A DNA stretch of 64,000 nucleotides, taken from NCBI GenBank assembly GCA_050485785.1, contig JBJHCA010000003.1, positions 6,742 to 70,741 of the forward strand, written 5' to 3'. The first letter of the stretch is position 1. Each line of letters begins with the position of its first letter. This document shows, piece by piece, positions 18,151 to 27,133 of this stretch. A program made the position numbers and the translations under genes. The DNA comes from JBJHCA01 sp050485785 (GTDB lineage Bacteria; Bacteroidota; Bacteroidia; Chitinophagales; Saprospiraceae). Under the pieces are notes generated by a model that did not search any database, was not told the DNA's origin, and was given only the letters and a program-made list of their open reading frames with translations.

Positions 18151-19163
18151 TATACAATGTTAACCTCGGGCTCAAGAAGAATTCCAAATCTTTTCTCCAC
18201 CTCTTGCATCACCAGCTTAGCGAGATCAAGTATTTCTCCACCCGTTGCATTGCCGTAATTGATTAGAACCAGTGCATGCTTCTCATGAATTCCTGCGTCT
18301 CCTTGCCTGTATCCCTTCAGGCCTGTTTTTTCAATTAACCAACCGGCAGGCACTTTTATCTTGTTTTCAAAAACAGGCCAGCCGGGCAAATCCGGAAATT
18401 CTGCCTTCAACGCTAAATAATCATTGTGGTCGATTACCGGATTTTTAAAAAAACTGCCCGCATTCCCTAATTTAGAGGGATCCGGCAGCTTTGATTGTCT
18501 TATGGCTATTACAGCATGGTAAATGTCTTGTATAGTCAGTGATTGCCCGTTGGAACGCTGTGATAAAAGTTGAGCAAGAGCTGAATACCCGGTATTCAGA
18601 TTGTGATTACCCCGTGTAAGCCGGAGCACAATCTCTGAGATCCAAACTTTATTCTTCAAAGCTGTTTTGAATATACTGCTTCGATAGGCAAATTGGCACT
18701 CCTCGCGCTTGTAGGTGGCCTTACGAAGATCATTGATATAGTAAAACGATACTGAATCCAGAACTTCAGCTAACTCTGTACCATAAGCACCAATATTCTG
18801 AATGGGGGCAGCACCGGCATTACCGGGTATTAGTGCCAGATTCTCAATACCTCCTAAATTGTGCTCCACGCAATAACTCACTACATGATGCCAGTTTTCA
18901 CCACTGGCTATTCTGAGTAAAACACTGTGATCGTTTTCTTCAATGATTTCCAACCCTTGGGTTCGGTCAAGCAATATGAAACCCGGATATGCAGTCGAAA
19001 ACAATACGTTGCTCCCGCCACCGAGTAGAAGAAAAGCCTTATTCTCTTTTCGTAACCGGGCCACTGTTACCTTGAATTCTTCAACTGAACTGAACTCAGT
19101 AATACCCGCAGCATTTTCATGCGTTCCAAAAGTGTGAATATCTTTAAGATTGAATGTGCCCAC
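18150..19163 (-). CDS. murB: UDP-N-acetylenolpyruvoylglucosamine reductase
   Basis: FAD enzyme that reduces UDP-GlcNAc-enolpyruvate to UDP-MurNAc in peptidoglycan synthesis (cytosol). 337 residues, E. coli-like (type I) length. Seen: FAD loop LLLGGGSNVLFS, NLALIPGNAGAAPIQNIGAYG, CQFAYRSSIFK and GNAGSFFKNP, the latter carrying the catalytic serine region, and a C-terminal EPEVNIV. It starts 19 bases after the stop of... the next gene upstream on the same strand (19183) and may be co-transcribed with it. Confidence 0.95.
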   Translation of the reverse strand: MGTFNLKDIHTFGTHENAAGITEFSSVEEFKVTVARLRKENKAFLLLGGGSNVLFSTAYPGFILLDRTQGLEIIEENDHSVLLRIASGENWHHVVSYCVEHNLGGIENLALIPGNAGAAPIQNIGAYGTELAEVLDSVSFYYINDLRKATYKREECQFAYRSSIFKTALKNKVWISEIVLRLTRGNHNLNTGYSALAQLLSQRSNGQSLTIQDIYHAVIAIRQSKLPDPSKLGNAGSFFKNPVIDHNDYLALKAEFPDLPGWPVFENKIKVPAGWLIEKTGLKGYRQGDAGIHEKHALVLINYGNATGGEILDLAKLVMQEVEKRFGILLEPEVNIV

Positions 19164-19182
19164 AGGATTTCGGCAGTTGTTT

Positions 19183-19716
19183 TTATTGAAAGCAGCGGTT
19201 GTACCTCTTCACGAGCCTCTTTAATGAACCACAGCGGTATCGCGCGTTTTCCACCCGTTTATAACTATCCGGACAATCAGCCATAATTGCTCTGAGCTGG
19301 TCTTGATAGGTATCCGGTCGTAATTCGGTTGGATCTTCGTTCGCAGGATCAATAATATACATCCAGTCTCCTTCCTGATTTCTGTATCGGTATAATTGAT
19401 TACTTCCCTCTACCAGATTAATGGCAAACACTCTGCGTGTAAATGTCAGACTAACCGGCATAGCAACGTATTCATAACTTGTTCGCCGCATAGTGTACCC
19501 CGTTATCTCCCCTGGCATATACGTAATCTGTATGGCTGCTCGCCTTGGTTTAAAGGTAACAAATCTGGCGCGATCTTCCCGGTCAGTCTTTCGGACAAAA
19601 CCCGTTGTTTCACTACCATCTGCCTTGGTTATTGATCCTCTGACATACCTTTGAGCATAGGACTCTGTGCTGATTATAATGAACAACAATGCAATGAGAA
19701 AATATCCTGATTTCAT
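19183..19716 (-). CDS. Exported protein of unknown function (paralog of 11898-12524)
   Basis: 177 residues: signal peptide (hydrophobic 5-18, cleavage after SYAQ), then GSITKADGSETTGFVRK, ARFVTFKPRRAA, EITGYTMRRTSYEYV. These blocks line up with the exported protein at 11898-12524. Two cysteines (CPDS and YRCGS) in the C-terminal third and a third in the last residues may form a disulfide. It lies 19 bases upstream of murB on the same strand. Function not recognised. Confidence 0.72.
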   Translation of the reverse strand: MKSGYFLIALLFIIISTESYAQRYVRGSITKADGSETTGFVRKTDREDRARFVTFKPRRAAIQITYMPGEITGYTMRRTSYEYVAMPVSLTFTRRVFAINLVEGSNQLYRYRNQEGDWMYIIDPANEDPTELRPDTYQDQLRAIMADCPDSYKRVENARYRCGSLKRLVKRYNRCFQ

Positions 19717-19793
19717 ATTGTAGGTTTATACTGTATTTACTCGGTTGGCGGAATCCAAATTAAAAAACAATGCATTCCTGTAAATATTGCTGA

Positions 19794-20093
19794 CTACTGG
19801 TAATACATTAACATCCCGCCAAAAAGCGTGATCATGAGTACCACAACGATAGCTATCCTCATGGATGTTTTAATATAGCGATTGAAACGTCTGAGCTCTT
19901 CTGCATGTTCAGGATACAGAGGTACAACCTCAGTTTCCATTCTTTCCTTGCTTAACAGTGCTCCCGGGTCAAAATCAACTCGGGCATCCCTTAGTTTGCG
20001 GTACAGCTTTAATACCCTTAGCCGAATAAACAAATTGGCCAATAATAAAAGTATGAATATTGCCCCGATCAATAAGAACATCATTGTTGTCAT
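19794..20093 (-). CDS. Small membrane protein, two helices, unknown function
   Basis: 99 residues with one transmembrane helix at each end (about 4-24 and 76-97) and a charged middle (KLYRKLRDARVDFDPGALLSKERMETEVVPLYPEHAEE, quoted in part: the segment 30-68). The predicted middle loop probably lies in the cytoplasm given the Arg/Lys after helix 1. No family recognised. A real gene is supported by length, helix pattern and codon use, but start MTTMM versus a Met 4 residues later is open. Confidence 0.55.
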   Translation of the reverse strand: MTTMMFLLIGAIFILLLLANLFIRLRVLKLYRKLRDARVDFDPGALLSKERMETEVVPLYPEHAEELRRFNRYIKTSMRIAIVVVLMITLFGGMLMYYQ

Positions 20094-20478
20094 AATATGT
20101 TATTAAATTAATGCATTTCATAATGTTTATGCTGTTTTCTGTCAGCATATCAATAGCATATTTTCATTCAATCTGTACCTCGTCTCAAAAGCCCTTTACT
20201 TGGAAAATGAAACTGATTGCACCTTCAGTGACATATACACCAGGTACAAAGTTAGCCTTTACCTGCTCATTTTTTTTTGTCCGGCAGTATTGCTATTGTT
20301 GCGGTATATTTGTGCTGGCTTATTGAAAATGAAAAATACATCTTAATGCTTCTGTCGGTCATACATTGATAATACTTTACTGCAATATCATTCCCGGAAG
20401 CTCTTTCAACTAACTACCGTAGTAAAAACATTGTCCGGATACAGTGCGTTGTGTCTGGATATTTAATTTGAAAAAAAA
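20094..20478. other. 385-base intergenic region, divergent promoters only
   Basis: Between the minus-strand gene at 19794 and the plus-strand flavoprotein at 20479. AT-rich, with several stops in every frame. I see no gene, hairpin with T-tract, or repeat copy. Its last bases hold a weak TAATTTG 8 bases before the flavoprotein ATG. Confidence 0.5.
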
Positions 20479-21597
20479 ATGGAGAACAATATTCCGAAAG
20501 GATTTTATACCCTCAAAGTTTCCGCTGTTATCCCCGAAACATCTCTTGCGAAATCAATTGTCTTCGAAGTACCTCATAACCTTACGGATACCTTTGCTTT
20601 TAAAGCAGGGCAATTTTTGACACTTGAAATTGAGATCAAAGGCACCCGGTATCGCCGAAGCTATTCAATTTCATCTGCTCCGCACGAAAATACGCTTCAG
20701 GTAACGGTAAAGAAAATTCCTGATGGAATCGTATCGGCTTGGCTTACCGAAAAGTTACAACCGGGAGATGTACTTACTGTTATGCCTCCAAATGGAAAGT
20801 TCACTGTATCGTGCGTTCCCGGTAGAAGAAATCAGTATTTTATGTTCGCTGCGGGAAGTGGTATAACCCCGGTGTTTTCAATCATTAAACAAATTCTCGA
20901 AGATGAACCCCTCAGCACTGTTGCCTTGCTTTATGGAAACAGAAATGAAGAATCTATCATTTTCAAAGACCGGCTTGATGAACTGGAGAAAAAATATCGT
21001 GATCAATTGTCGGTTACACATATACTGAGCAGACCAAAAAGTCAAAAAAAATCATGGGCTATTTTTTCTTCCGGAGGAAATGCCTGGCAAGGACTAAAAG
21101 GAAGAATAGATGAAAAAGTTGTTGAGAAATTTTTGACTGACTTTAATCATATCAATGAGCAATCAATCTTCTACTTATGCGGCCCGGGTAACTTTATCGA
21201 TATGCTAAAGCTATGGTTGGAATCAAAATCCGTCCCGCGTAAAAATATTGTAACTGAGTTGTTCCTCTCCTCCGTCAACAAAACAGAATTGGCAGAAAAG
21301 ACTGGTGGTGCTTCCGGTTCAGGATCAAAGGTTGTTGCTGATCTATATGGTGAAAAAGTTACTTTACTTGTGTATAAAAACCAAACCATACTTCAGGCTT
21401 TAATTGGTGGAGGATTTGATCCGCCACATTCATGCACAAGCGGAGCATGTTCAACTTGTGCGGCCAAACTGATTTCTGGTTCAGTTAACATGGAAGTATG
21501 TTTTGCGCTTGACGATGATGAAATTAAAAATGGTTTCATCCTCACCTGTCAGGCGCGGCCAATTACCGATAACGTCGAAATTACGTATGATATTTAA
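20479..21597 (+). CDS. Ferredoxin reductase-type flavoprotein with C-terminal 2Fe-2S domain (PaaE-like)
   Basis: 372 residues with three modules in order: FAD-binding barrel (RRSYSISSAP, residues about 50-60), NAD(P)H-binding fold (GSGITPVFSIIKQ, then YLCGPGNFI) and a plant-type ferredoxin domain with four cysteines (CTSGACSTC plus C in ILTCQARP). This is the layout of PaaE, the phenylacetyl-CoA epoxidase reductase, and of related hydroxylase reductases. No paa oxygenase genes are present in the window, so the substrate system is unknown. It overlaps the 3-prime end of dprA by 17 bases, tail to tail. Confidence 0.85.
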   Translation: MENNIPKGFYTLKVSAVIPETSLAKSIVFEVPHNLTDTFAFKAGQFLTLEIEIKGTRYRRSYSISSAPHENTLQVTVKKIPDGIVSAWLTEKLQPGDVLTVMPPNGKFTVSCVPGRRNQYFMFAAGSGITPVFSIIKQILEDEPLSTVALLYGNRNEESIIFKDRLDELEKKYRDQLSVTHILSRPKSQKKSWAIFSSGGNAWQGLKGRIDEKVVEKFLTDFNHINEQSIFYLCGPGNFIDMLKLWLESKSVPRKNIVTELFLSSVNKTELAEKTGGASGSGSKVVADLYGEKVTLLVYKNQTILQALIGGGFDPPHSCTSGACSTCAAKLISGSVNMEVCFALDDDEIKNGFILTCQARPITDNVEITYDI

Positions 21598-22789
21598 GCT
21601 GTGGCTCCGCAGCCGTCAGCATCTGAAAGCCGGGCATTAAACTATATTTTTTGCCGGCACCTCCTCGTATCGCTTTTTTAAACTCTAGCGCTAAAAGTAT
21701 GCCACTAAGTCTTGAAACTTGAATCCCGGTTTGGTAACTGATTTGATCAATTGAAATGTAATCAGCTTTTGCAAACACTTCCACAACCTTTAATTCTTCA
21801 TCTGAAAGTATCGGGTCAATTCTTAACTGGTAGTCTTCTAAAGTGTTTGCGTTGGTGCGGCGCCATTCCATTAATGATGCAATATCATTAACATGATCAA
21901 AAATTCTGGCTTTCCCAGCTTTAATCAGGTGTATACAACCTGCAGACTGTACGTCCCCAAGTCTGCCGGGTACTGCAAATACAGGTCTGTTATATTGACA
22001 GGCAAAATCTGCCGTAATCATTGATCCTCCTTGGGCTTTAGTTTCAACTACTATTAGTACGTCTGCTAGTCCGGCAATTAGCTTGTTTCTTTTGGGAAAA
22101 TTAGTCCTGTCAGGCAAAGTATCATGGAGATAGCTGCTCAATAGCCCTCCATTCTCTTTTATCTCTTCGGCATATTTTCTGTGTATAGAAGGATACATCC
22201 TCCCTAACCCATGCCCTAATACAGCGATCGTTGGTATCCCCTTGCAAATACTGGAAAGGTGGGCCTGTATGTCAACGCCGTGTGCGAGTCCACTGATTGT
22301 AGTTGCCTCGTATGGTATCATTTGCTCAATCAGATGCTCACAAATCCGCTTACCCCATTCAGATGGTGTTCTTGTTCCAACTATTCCTATTGTCCTTGCA
22401 TCGTTCAGATCTGCACTTCCTTGGTAGTATAATACTAAAGGTGCATCAGGCAAATATCCAAACCGCTTGGGGTATAGCTTAGAATAATAAGGAATAATTG
22501 TAATACCATTTTTTTTGCAATACTTGACTTCTTCTTCTGCTCTTGACAAGCAATGCTTATTAAGTATACTCTCGGCTGAACTCTCAGGAAGTTTAAACTC
22601 CTTTATGAGTGTTTGGCGACTTAAATGAAAAATATTGCTTGTGCTGCCGGCTTTTCTGATTAGTTCTCTGCCTCTGATCGGTCCAATATAGGGCACTTGG
22701 GATATCGCAATCAGATTTACAAGCTCAGTTTCAGCACATTTGTTTGTCATTGTGAGCATTCCTGCATTGTAATCTGTCTCAACCAACAT
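21581..22789 (-). CDS. dprA: DNA-processing protein DprA
   Basis: Binds incoming single-stranded DNA and loads RecA in natural transformation. 402 residues: SAM-like N-terminal region (QVPYIGPIRGRELIRKAGS), the Rossmann-like DprA core (GIVGTRTPSEWGKRICEHL, SGLAHGVDIQAH, VLGHGLGRMYPS, GGSMITADFACQYNRPVFAVPG) and a C-terminal winged helix (ISYQTGIQVSRLSGILLALEFK). No other competence genes lie in the window. Start at 22789 versus a Met 10 or 13 residues in is undecided. Confidence 0.93.
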   Translation of the reverse strand: MLVETDYNAGMLTMTNKCAETELVNLIAISQVPYIGPIRGRELIRKAGSTSNIFHLSRQTLIKEFKLPESSAESILNKHCLSRAEEEVKYCKKNGITIIPYYSKLYPKRFGYLPDAPLVLYYQGSADLNDARTIGIVGTRTPSEWGKRICEHLIEQMIPYEATTISGLAHGVDIQAHLSSICKGIPTIAVLGHGLGRMYPSIHRKYAEEIKENGGLLSSYLHDTLPDRTNFPKRNKLIAGLADVLIVVETKAQGGSMITADFACQYNRPVFAVPGRLGDVQSAGCIHLIKAGKARIFDHVNDIASLMEWRRTNANTLEDYQLRIDPILSDEELKVVEVFAKADYISIDQISYQTGIQVSRLSGILLALEFKKAIRGGAGKKYSLMPGFQMLTAAEPQLKYHT

Positions 22790-23251
22790 CTTGATTAGCT
22801 TTCTTTTTTAACTTAACCATTTCATGCCTTCAGGCCGTTTACATGTAATCTCTTCAAAATTACTTTTATGTGATCAAGTGGCTTTTACTAGTTTAATTAC
22901 GCTTCACTTTTTCCCATCATTGGAAACTGCAGTCATTTTCCTATTTTAACCCTTTAACATTTTCTCTTCACTTCTGTAAAGCTTCCATCCATTGCTCAGC
23001 CTGACAATTTACTACCTTATTTTCTCCCCCCAAAGGTATTGCTTTTTTCTGGTTGAAACAATTTGTTTCATCATTTTTCCATTTGTTTCTTGCTCTTTTT
23101 TGTCAACTTCCTGGTTTTACAATAGCTTATTAGCTTCAAACTGCTTTTGTTTAAATTGGAAACCCTATTTTTACCTGGTCTTAGAAATAGCCTCCTTTAG
23201 CTTTTAAATGCTGTCTGTTTTTTGTTGTTGAATCATATTAATATTTATTAT
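22790..23251. other. 462-base intergenic region between divergent genes, with operator-like palindrome
   Basis: Strongly T-rich on the plus strand. Frame 22992-23207 is open for 71 codons but its composition (Phe, Ser, Leu, Cys) follows the T-richness and I do not call it. The only clear structure is the palindrome listed at 23055-23069. Confidence 0.55.
23055..23069. promoter_or_regulatory. Palindrome, possible operator
   Basis: GAAACAA, one T, TTGTTTC: perfect 7-bp arms with a single-base centre. The right half (ATTTGTTTC) is repeated at 23081-23089, exactly 20 bases on, close to two helix turns. Such spacing suits a dimeric regulator for the genes at 23252 and/or dprA. Confidence 0.4.
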
Positions 23252-23590
23252 ATGAAACCATTTCAAGCTAATTTATTGAACGCCTTTCTTTTAATTTCCA
23301 TGGGCACTTGGGCAATCTTTGAAAGTGAAGGAGCGAGTAATACTGTTTATATTACGCCTGCTGCTGGCTTATTGTTACTAGCCCTCACACCTGGAGTGAA
23401 AGCTGAAAACAAAGTTATTGCACATATCGCAGTCTTATTAACGCTGTTATTGGTGCTTTTGCTGGCTATAATAACTTTCAGACAAAGTGGAACCGCCCTG
23501 CTTAGAGTAGGTTTACAATTGTTTGGCGGGGTGTTGGCTATGGTAGTTTTTATTCGCAGCTTTATTCAGGCCAGAAAAGCCCGGATATGA
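23252..23590 (+). CDS. Small four-helix membrane protein, unknown function
   Basis: 112 residues from the ATG at 23252 (MKPFQANLLN); an in-frame TTG 30 bases upstream is not needed. Hydrophobic segments at about 8-22, 32-46, 56-76 and 83-103 suggest four transmembrane helices with very short loops. It overlaps the start of the HEAT/cyclophilin gene by 4 bases (ATGA), so the two are translationally coupled. No family function recognised. Confidence 0.65.
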   Translation: MKPFQANLLNAFLLISMGTWAIFESEGASNTVYITPAAGLLLLALTPGVKAENKVIAHIAVLLTLLLVLLLAIITFRQSGTALLRVGLQLFGGVLAMVVFIRSFIQARKARI

Positions 23591-25596
23591 CTTTTAATAA
23601 GTTAAAGGTTCTGTTTTTTGTGGGCATTGTGTTTAATGCCTGCCTGCCGCCTGATGAACCTGACAACTCGTTATCATTCAACTTGAACAATTCGCTCCAT
23701 CAGCAAATTGTTACCTGGCAGAACAGCAGACTTGCAGATAGCCTCATTATATTGCTGCAACATGACATTCCTTCCGTACGTCATAATGCCATCAAAGCAT
23801 TGGCTTCTGTTCAGGATACTGCCTCTTTAGATCAACTGGCTGATCTTTTAATGCATGACCATATTGAACAAAATCAATTGTTAGCGGCTTACGCCATAGG
23901 GCAATTGAGTTATATACGGTCATCTGGATATCTAATGGAAGCCTTCAATCCTGTAGTTGATCGAAGTATTGATAAGGAGCTTAACGGGCTTTTATTGGAA
24001 GCCTTGGGAAAATCTGCTGACCGTTCAATACTGGAGCTGATAGTTTCAGCAAAGCACTATGCCTCAGCCGATTCGGCATTATGGCGCGGACGTGCTATGT
24101 CATTACTTCGTTTCCTGAACAGAGATATCAGAACATTAAAATCTGATGATCATGCTTGGAGCATTCTGCTTAACCCTGACCTGCCGCCTATGGCCAGGTT
24201 ATATGCAGGATCATATCTGGCGAGAATCCCGGATTATACAGGAGTAAACCATACTGCATCTGATGTCCTGGATATTCTGAAATCGGAAAAAAATCCCCAT
24301 ATCAAATCAATCTCTGCATTCACCCTCAGGCACTTTCTCTTGGATACGCTGGCTGATAATATTTGGAGCCTTTATCTTGCAGACCCCACACCTGAATTTA
24401 GAATCAACCTGATCAGGGCTACTTCTAGAAGTTCACCTGATACTTTTTTCAATCTTTGGAAATCTGCACTGCTGTATCACAATTTACATCTGAGCAATAT
24501 CGCTTCCGAAGTTATTCATTCAAATGCCATAAACCTGAACCCGGATTCGCTTTATCAATTGCTTCAAGACAATTTACACTGGCTGTCATGGGCTGAAATT
24601 GCTGCTGCTGCTCTCATCGCATCTCAGGGTGATAAAAGACAAAATGTCAATAACCTTGTTTTAAACAAGTTTAACGAAACACTCAATCTCTATGAAAAAG
24701 CCCGTTTGATAAATACTCTGGGAAGCATCCCTGAAAACATTTTTGTTATTATGGAGGCTGCTTTAAGTTCTCAGGCGTCTGTAATCAGAACAACAGCAGC
24801 AGAAGTCTTGATTAACTCAACTAAATCGCCTCAGCCTCTCCGGGCTGCAAACAGACACCTGGCTGATGACTCAATACTTCAAACTCTCCAAGCAGTTATT
24901 GAACATCATGATCCGGCTATACTGAGCAAAATTGCAACTGCTTCCTTAAATCAGCATTTTTACGTAAACAACATTCCTAACATTGAACAAATATTTCTCG
25001 AGGCAAGAAATAACACTACTGTTCCAGATTATGTGGAGGTGTATAACCAACTTACCCGGGCGGTCTATGGTCTGCAGGGAAAATCAGATTTCAAAGCGCT
25101 CGAAATTAAAGACTCAAGACCTCTTGATTGGTCTGAAATTCTGCGGTTGTACAAATTCAAACATGTCAAAATTAATACCACTAAAGGCATTGTTACTCTT
25201 GCCTTAAATTGGGACAATGCCCCTTTAACGGTTGTAAACTTTCTCAAACTGATTAACCAAAATTTTTACGACAATAAAGTTTTCCATAGAGTCGTACCTA
25301 ATTTTGTTATTCAATCGGGATGTAGCAGAGGAGATGGCTGGGGAAGTGCCGACTATACAATACGCTCTGAACTTGGCCCGGTCTATTATGATCGTGAAGG
25401 CCTTGTTGGAATGGCTTCCCTAGGAAAAGATACTGAAAACACGCAGTTCTTTATCACGCTTATGCCCACTCCTCACCTGGATGGCAGGTACACCATTTTT
25501 GCCGAAGTCATTAACGGATTCGATGTTGTCAAATCCATAGAAATCGGAGATCGGATTATTAATATGGAAGCAATCACCGCAATTGATCCATTCTGA
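23587..25596 (+). CDS. Lipoprotein with HEAT-like repeats and C-terminal cyclophilin domain
   Basis: 669 residues. Lipoprotein signal peptide with lipidation Cys19 (VFNAC). Residues about 40-480 are alpha-helical HEAT/PBS-lyase type repeats (for example SVRHNAIKALASVQDT, VIRTTAAEVLINS). The end, about 520-665, is a cyclophilin: FYDNKVFHRVVPNFVIQSG with the catalytic Arg, TQFFITL, and HLDGRYTIFAEVI. It probably helps fold or scaffold proteins in the periplasm or at the outer membrane. Cyclophilin fused to a helical repeat lipoprotein is not the textbook PpiA form. Confidence 0.85.
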   Translation: MTFNKLKVLFFVGIVFNACLPPDEPDNSLSFNLNNSLHQQIVTWQNSRLADSLIILLQHDIPSVRHNAIKALASVQDTASLDQLADLLMHDHIEQNQLLAAYAIGQLSYIRSSGYLMEAFNPVVDRSIDKELNGLLLEALGKSADRSILELIVSAKHYASADSALWRGRAMSLLRFLNRDIRTLKSDDHAWSILLNPDLPPMARLYAGSYLARIPDYTGVNHTASDVLDILKSEKNPHIKSISAFTLRHFLLDTLADNIWSLYLADPTPEFRINLIRATSRSSPDTFFNLWKSALLYHNLHLSNIASEVIHSNAINLNPDSLYQLLQDNLHWLSWAEIAAAALIASQGDKRQNVNNLVLNKFNETLNLYEKARLINTLGSIPENIFVIMEAALSSQASVIRTTAAEVLINSTKSPQPLRAANRHLADDSILQTLQAVIEHHDPAILSKIATASLNQHFYVNNIPNIEQIFLEARNNTTVPDYVEVYNQLTRAVYGLQGKSDFKALEIKDSRPLDWSEILRLYKFKHVKINTTKGIVTLALNWDNAPLTVVNFLKLINQNFYDNKVFHRVVPNFVIQSGCSRGDGWGSADYTIRSELGPVYYDREGLVGMASLGKDTENTQFFITLMPTPHLDGRYTIFAEVINGFDVVKSIEIGDRIINMEAITAIDPF

Positions 25597-25618
25597 TCAC
25601 TCATCTTTTTTTAGGAAA

Positions 25619-26173
25619 TCACTTCCATTTAATGTTGCAACCGGCACTGGGGTAATGTGGCTCTGGAACAGACTTTCCCTGTAAAACTAAATCAATGGCA
25701 GTCCTAAGGTCTTTTCCGGTAAGCGGTTTATCATTTTTTGGCCTTGAATCATCCAGCCTGCCTCTGTATGCAAGTCTCTTGCCTTTGTTAAAAAGAAAAA
25801 AGTCAGGGGTGCACGCTGCATCATAGGCTTTGGCAACACTCTGATCCTCATCATAGCAATATGGAAAAGGGTACTCTTCTTTTTTGGCTGCCTCTTTCAT
25901 TTTTTCAGGGCTGTCCATTGGGTATTTTTCAACGTCATTTGAACTTATTGCAATAATTTTTAATCCTTTTGGCATGTATTCTCTTGCTATGGCTGATAGC
26001 TCAGGATTTACATGAATCACATACGGACAGTGATTGCATATAAACATGACTAATACAGGTCTGTCATTGGCATATTCATACAAATCAATCACTTTGCCGC
26101 TAACAACATCAGGCAGTGTAAACTCAGGTGCTTGAGTTCCCAGTGGTATCATCGTTGAATCAGTTAATGCCAT
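25619..26173 (-). CDS. Thioredoxin-fold redoxin (AhpC/TSA family), CxxC type
   Basis: 184 residues: GTQAPEFTLPDVVSGK start, then VLVMFICNHCPYVIHV with active-site C46 and C49 (CNHC) and the conserved cis-proline region ACTPDFFLFNKGKRLAYRG. The CxxC rather than a single peroxidatic Cys, and the FxxRGRLDD end, match the Bacteroidota redoxins annotated as thioredoxin family or alkyl hydroperoxide reductase-like. No signal peptide, so cytosolic. The adjacent gene at 26197 is on the same strand with a 23-base gap. Confidence 0.85.
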   Translation of the reverse strand: MALTDSTMIPLGTQAPEFTLPDVVSGKVIDLYEYANDRPVLVMFICNHCPYVIHVNPELSAIAREYMPKGLKIIAISSNDVEKYPMDSPEKMKEAAKKEEYPFPYCYDEDQSVAKAYDAACTPDFFLFNKGKRLAYRGRLDDSRPKNDKPLTGKDLRTAIDLVLQGKSVPEPHYPSAGCNIKWK

Positions 26174-26196
26174 AATTGTTGAGTATTAAATTTCAG

Positions 26197-27039
26197 TTAT
26201 TTACAATCCGGAGCGATTCCATTAACATAATCTTCGATTATCCGAAGTGAGGATGCGAGGTAGGCTCCGTCAAATCCAGTGATGTCATCATAACCAATCA
26301 ATTCACTGTACTGTTTCTGAAAATATCTTGAAACAGGTAGATAACTCCAGTGCCATTGTTCTTCAAAATGACCCGTCGGCCTGTCATCGCCTTTGGCTGA
26401 ATACGGTTGACAAAACCCATATGTTGGTCCGTGTTCCCTCAACCATTGGTATACCTTCAAACCTTCGTTACTCCTGAAATAGGCAGGGCTTAAGCTGTTT
26501 AAATCAATATCTGTGCCCCAGTGATGGCGTGATGTGCCTGGCATGGCTGAATACTTCAAAATGGCTTCAGCCCTTTCCTTTTCTGACACAATCCTGCTAT
26601 AGGTTCGCCAGTTTTGCCTTCTGCCATTCCATTTGCCTTCCCATATCCTTACCTGATGGTCAAAAGTCCTGAAGCCGGATATGATCACAAGTTTTACTCC
26701 ATCAGCCAATCCTGCTTCATACATCGCAATAAATGCATCATACACTTCTGCCCTGAGATATATTTGTCCGTTTCCTCCATGTTTCGAAGCCACAGTCACA
26801 AATCGTTCATCTCCTTCTGCATTGATTTGACCCAGCAGATCTCCTTTGTCAATCTCCATCATCTGTTGTGCATCCTGGTACAAACTTAAGCTGCAATGCA
26901 TAATTGCACTATTGTCAAGCATTAAACGATCAGAAAAACTTCTTCCCTCGTTGCCCTCGGTATCAGAAAACACATATACCCTGCCTGTCACCATGATAAG
27001 TATGCAGATGGCTGTTATTATCATTGACTTCAATAACAT
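26197..27039 (-). CDS. VanY-type D-alanyl-D-alanine carboxypeptidase (M15)
   Basis: Zinc peptidase that trims the terminal D-Ala from peptidoglycan stem peptides. From the ATG at 27039 there are 280 residues; the first about 20 form a signal anchor (LLKSMIITAICILIMVTG). The catalytic motifs are seen: SRHHWGTDIDLN (SxHxxGxAxD type) and EEQWHWSYLP (ExxH with the zinc histidine). A GTG at 27060 would add seven residues. A -7 promoter element lies at 27095 on the same strand. Confidence 0.82.
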   Translation of the reverse strand: MLLKSMIITAICILIMVTGRVYVFSDTEGNEGRSFSDRLMLDNSAIMHCSLSLYQDAQQMMEIDKGDLLGQINAEGDERFVTVASKHGGNGQIYLRAEVYDAFIAMYEAGLADGVKLVIISGFRTFDHQVRIWEGKWNGRRQNWRTYSRIVSEKERAEAILKYSAMPGTSRHHWGTDIDLNSLSPAYFRSNEGLKVYQWLREHGPTYGFCQPYSAKGDDRPTGHFEEQWHWSYLPVSRYFQKQYSELIGYDDITGFDGAYLASSLRIIEDYVNGIAPDCK

Positions 27040-27094
27040 TTTCAATTCGCCTATTCCCACTTTCTTCGTATTTTCGTAGTCGGATACCTTCCGC

Positions 27095-27102
27095 CAAAGG
27101 TA
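27095..27102 (-). promoter_or_regulatory. Promoter -7 element for the VanY-type gene
   Basis: On the minus strand TACCTTTG, exact consensus, about 56 bases before the 27039 ATG. The divergent rpoN start is at 27134, so both promoters share about 95 bases. Confidence 0.5.
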
Positions 27103-27133
27103 AGGTTTTCAACAATACTCATTATTAGTGGCT

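Noticed and set aside
22992..23207. 71-codon plus-strand frame in the large intergenic gap
   Set aside because: Its residues (Phe, Ser, Cys, Leu, Tyr) simply reflect the T-rich strand, there is no promoter or ribosome site at its ATG, and no family resemblance.
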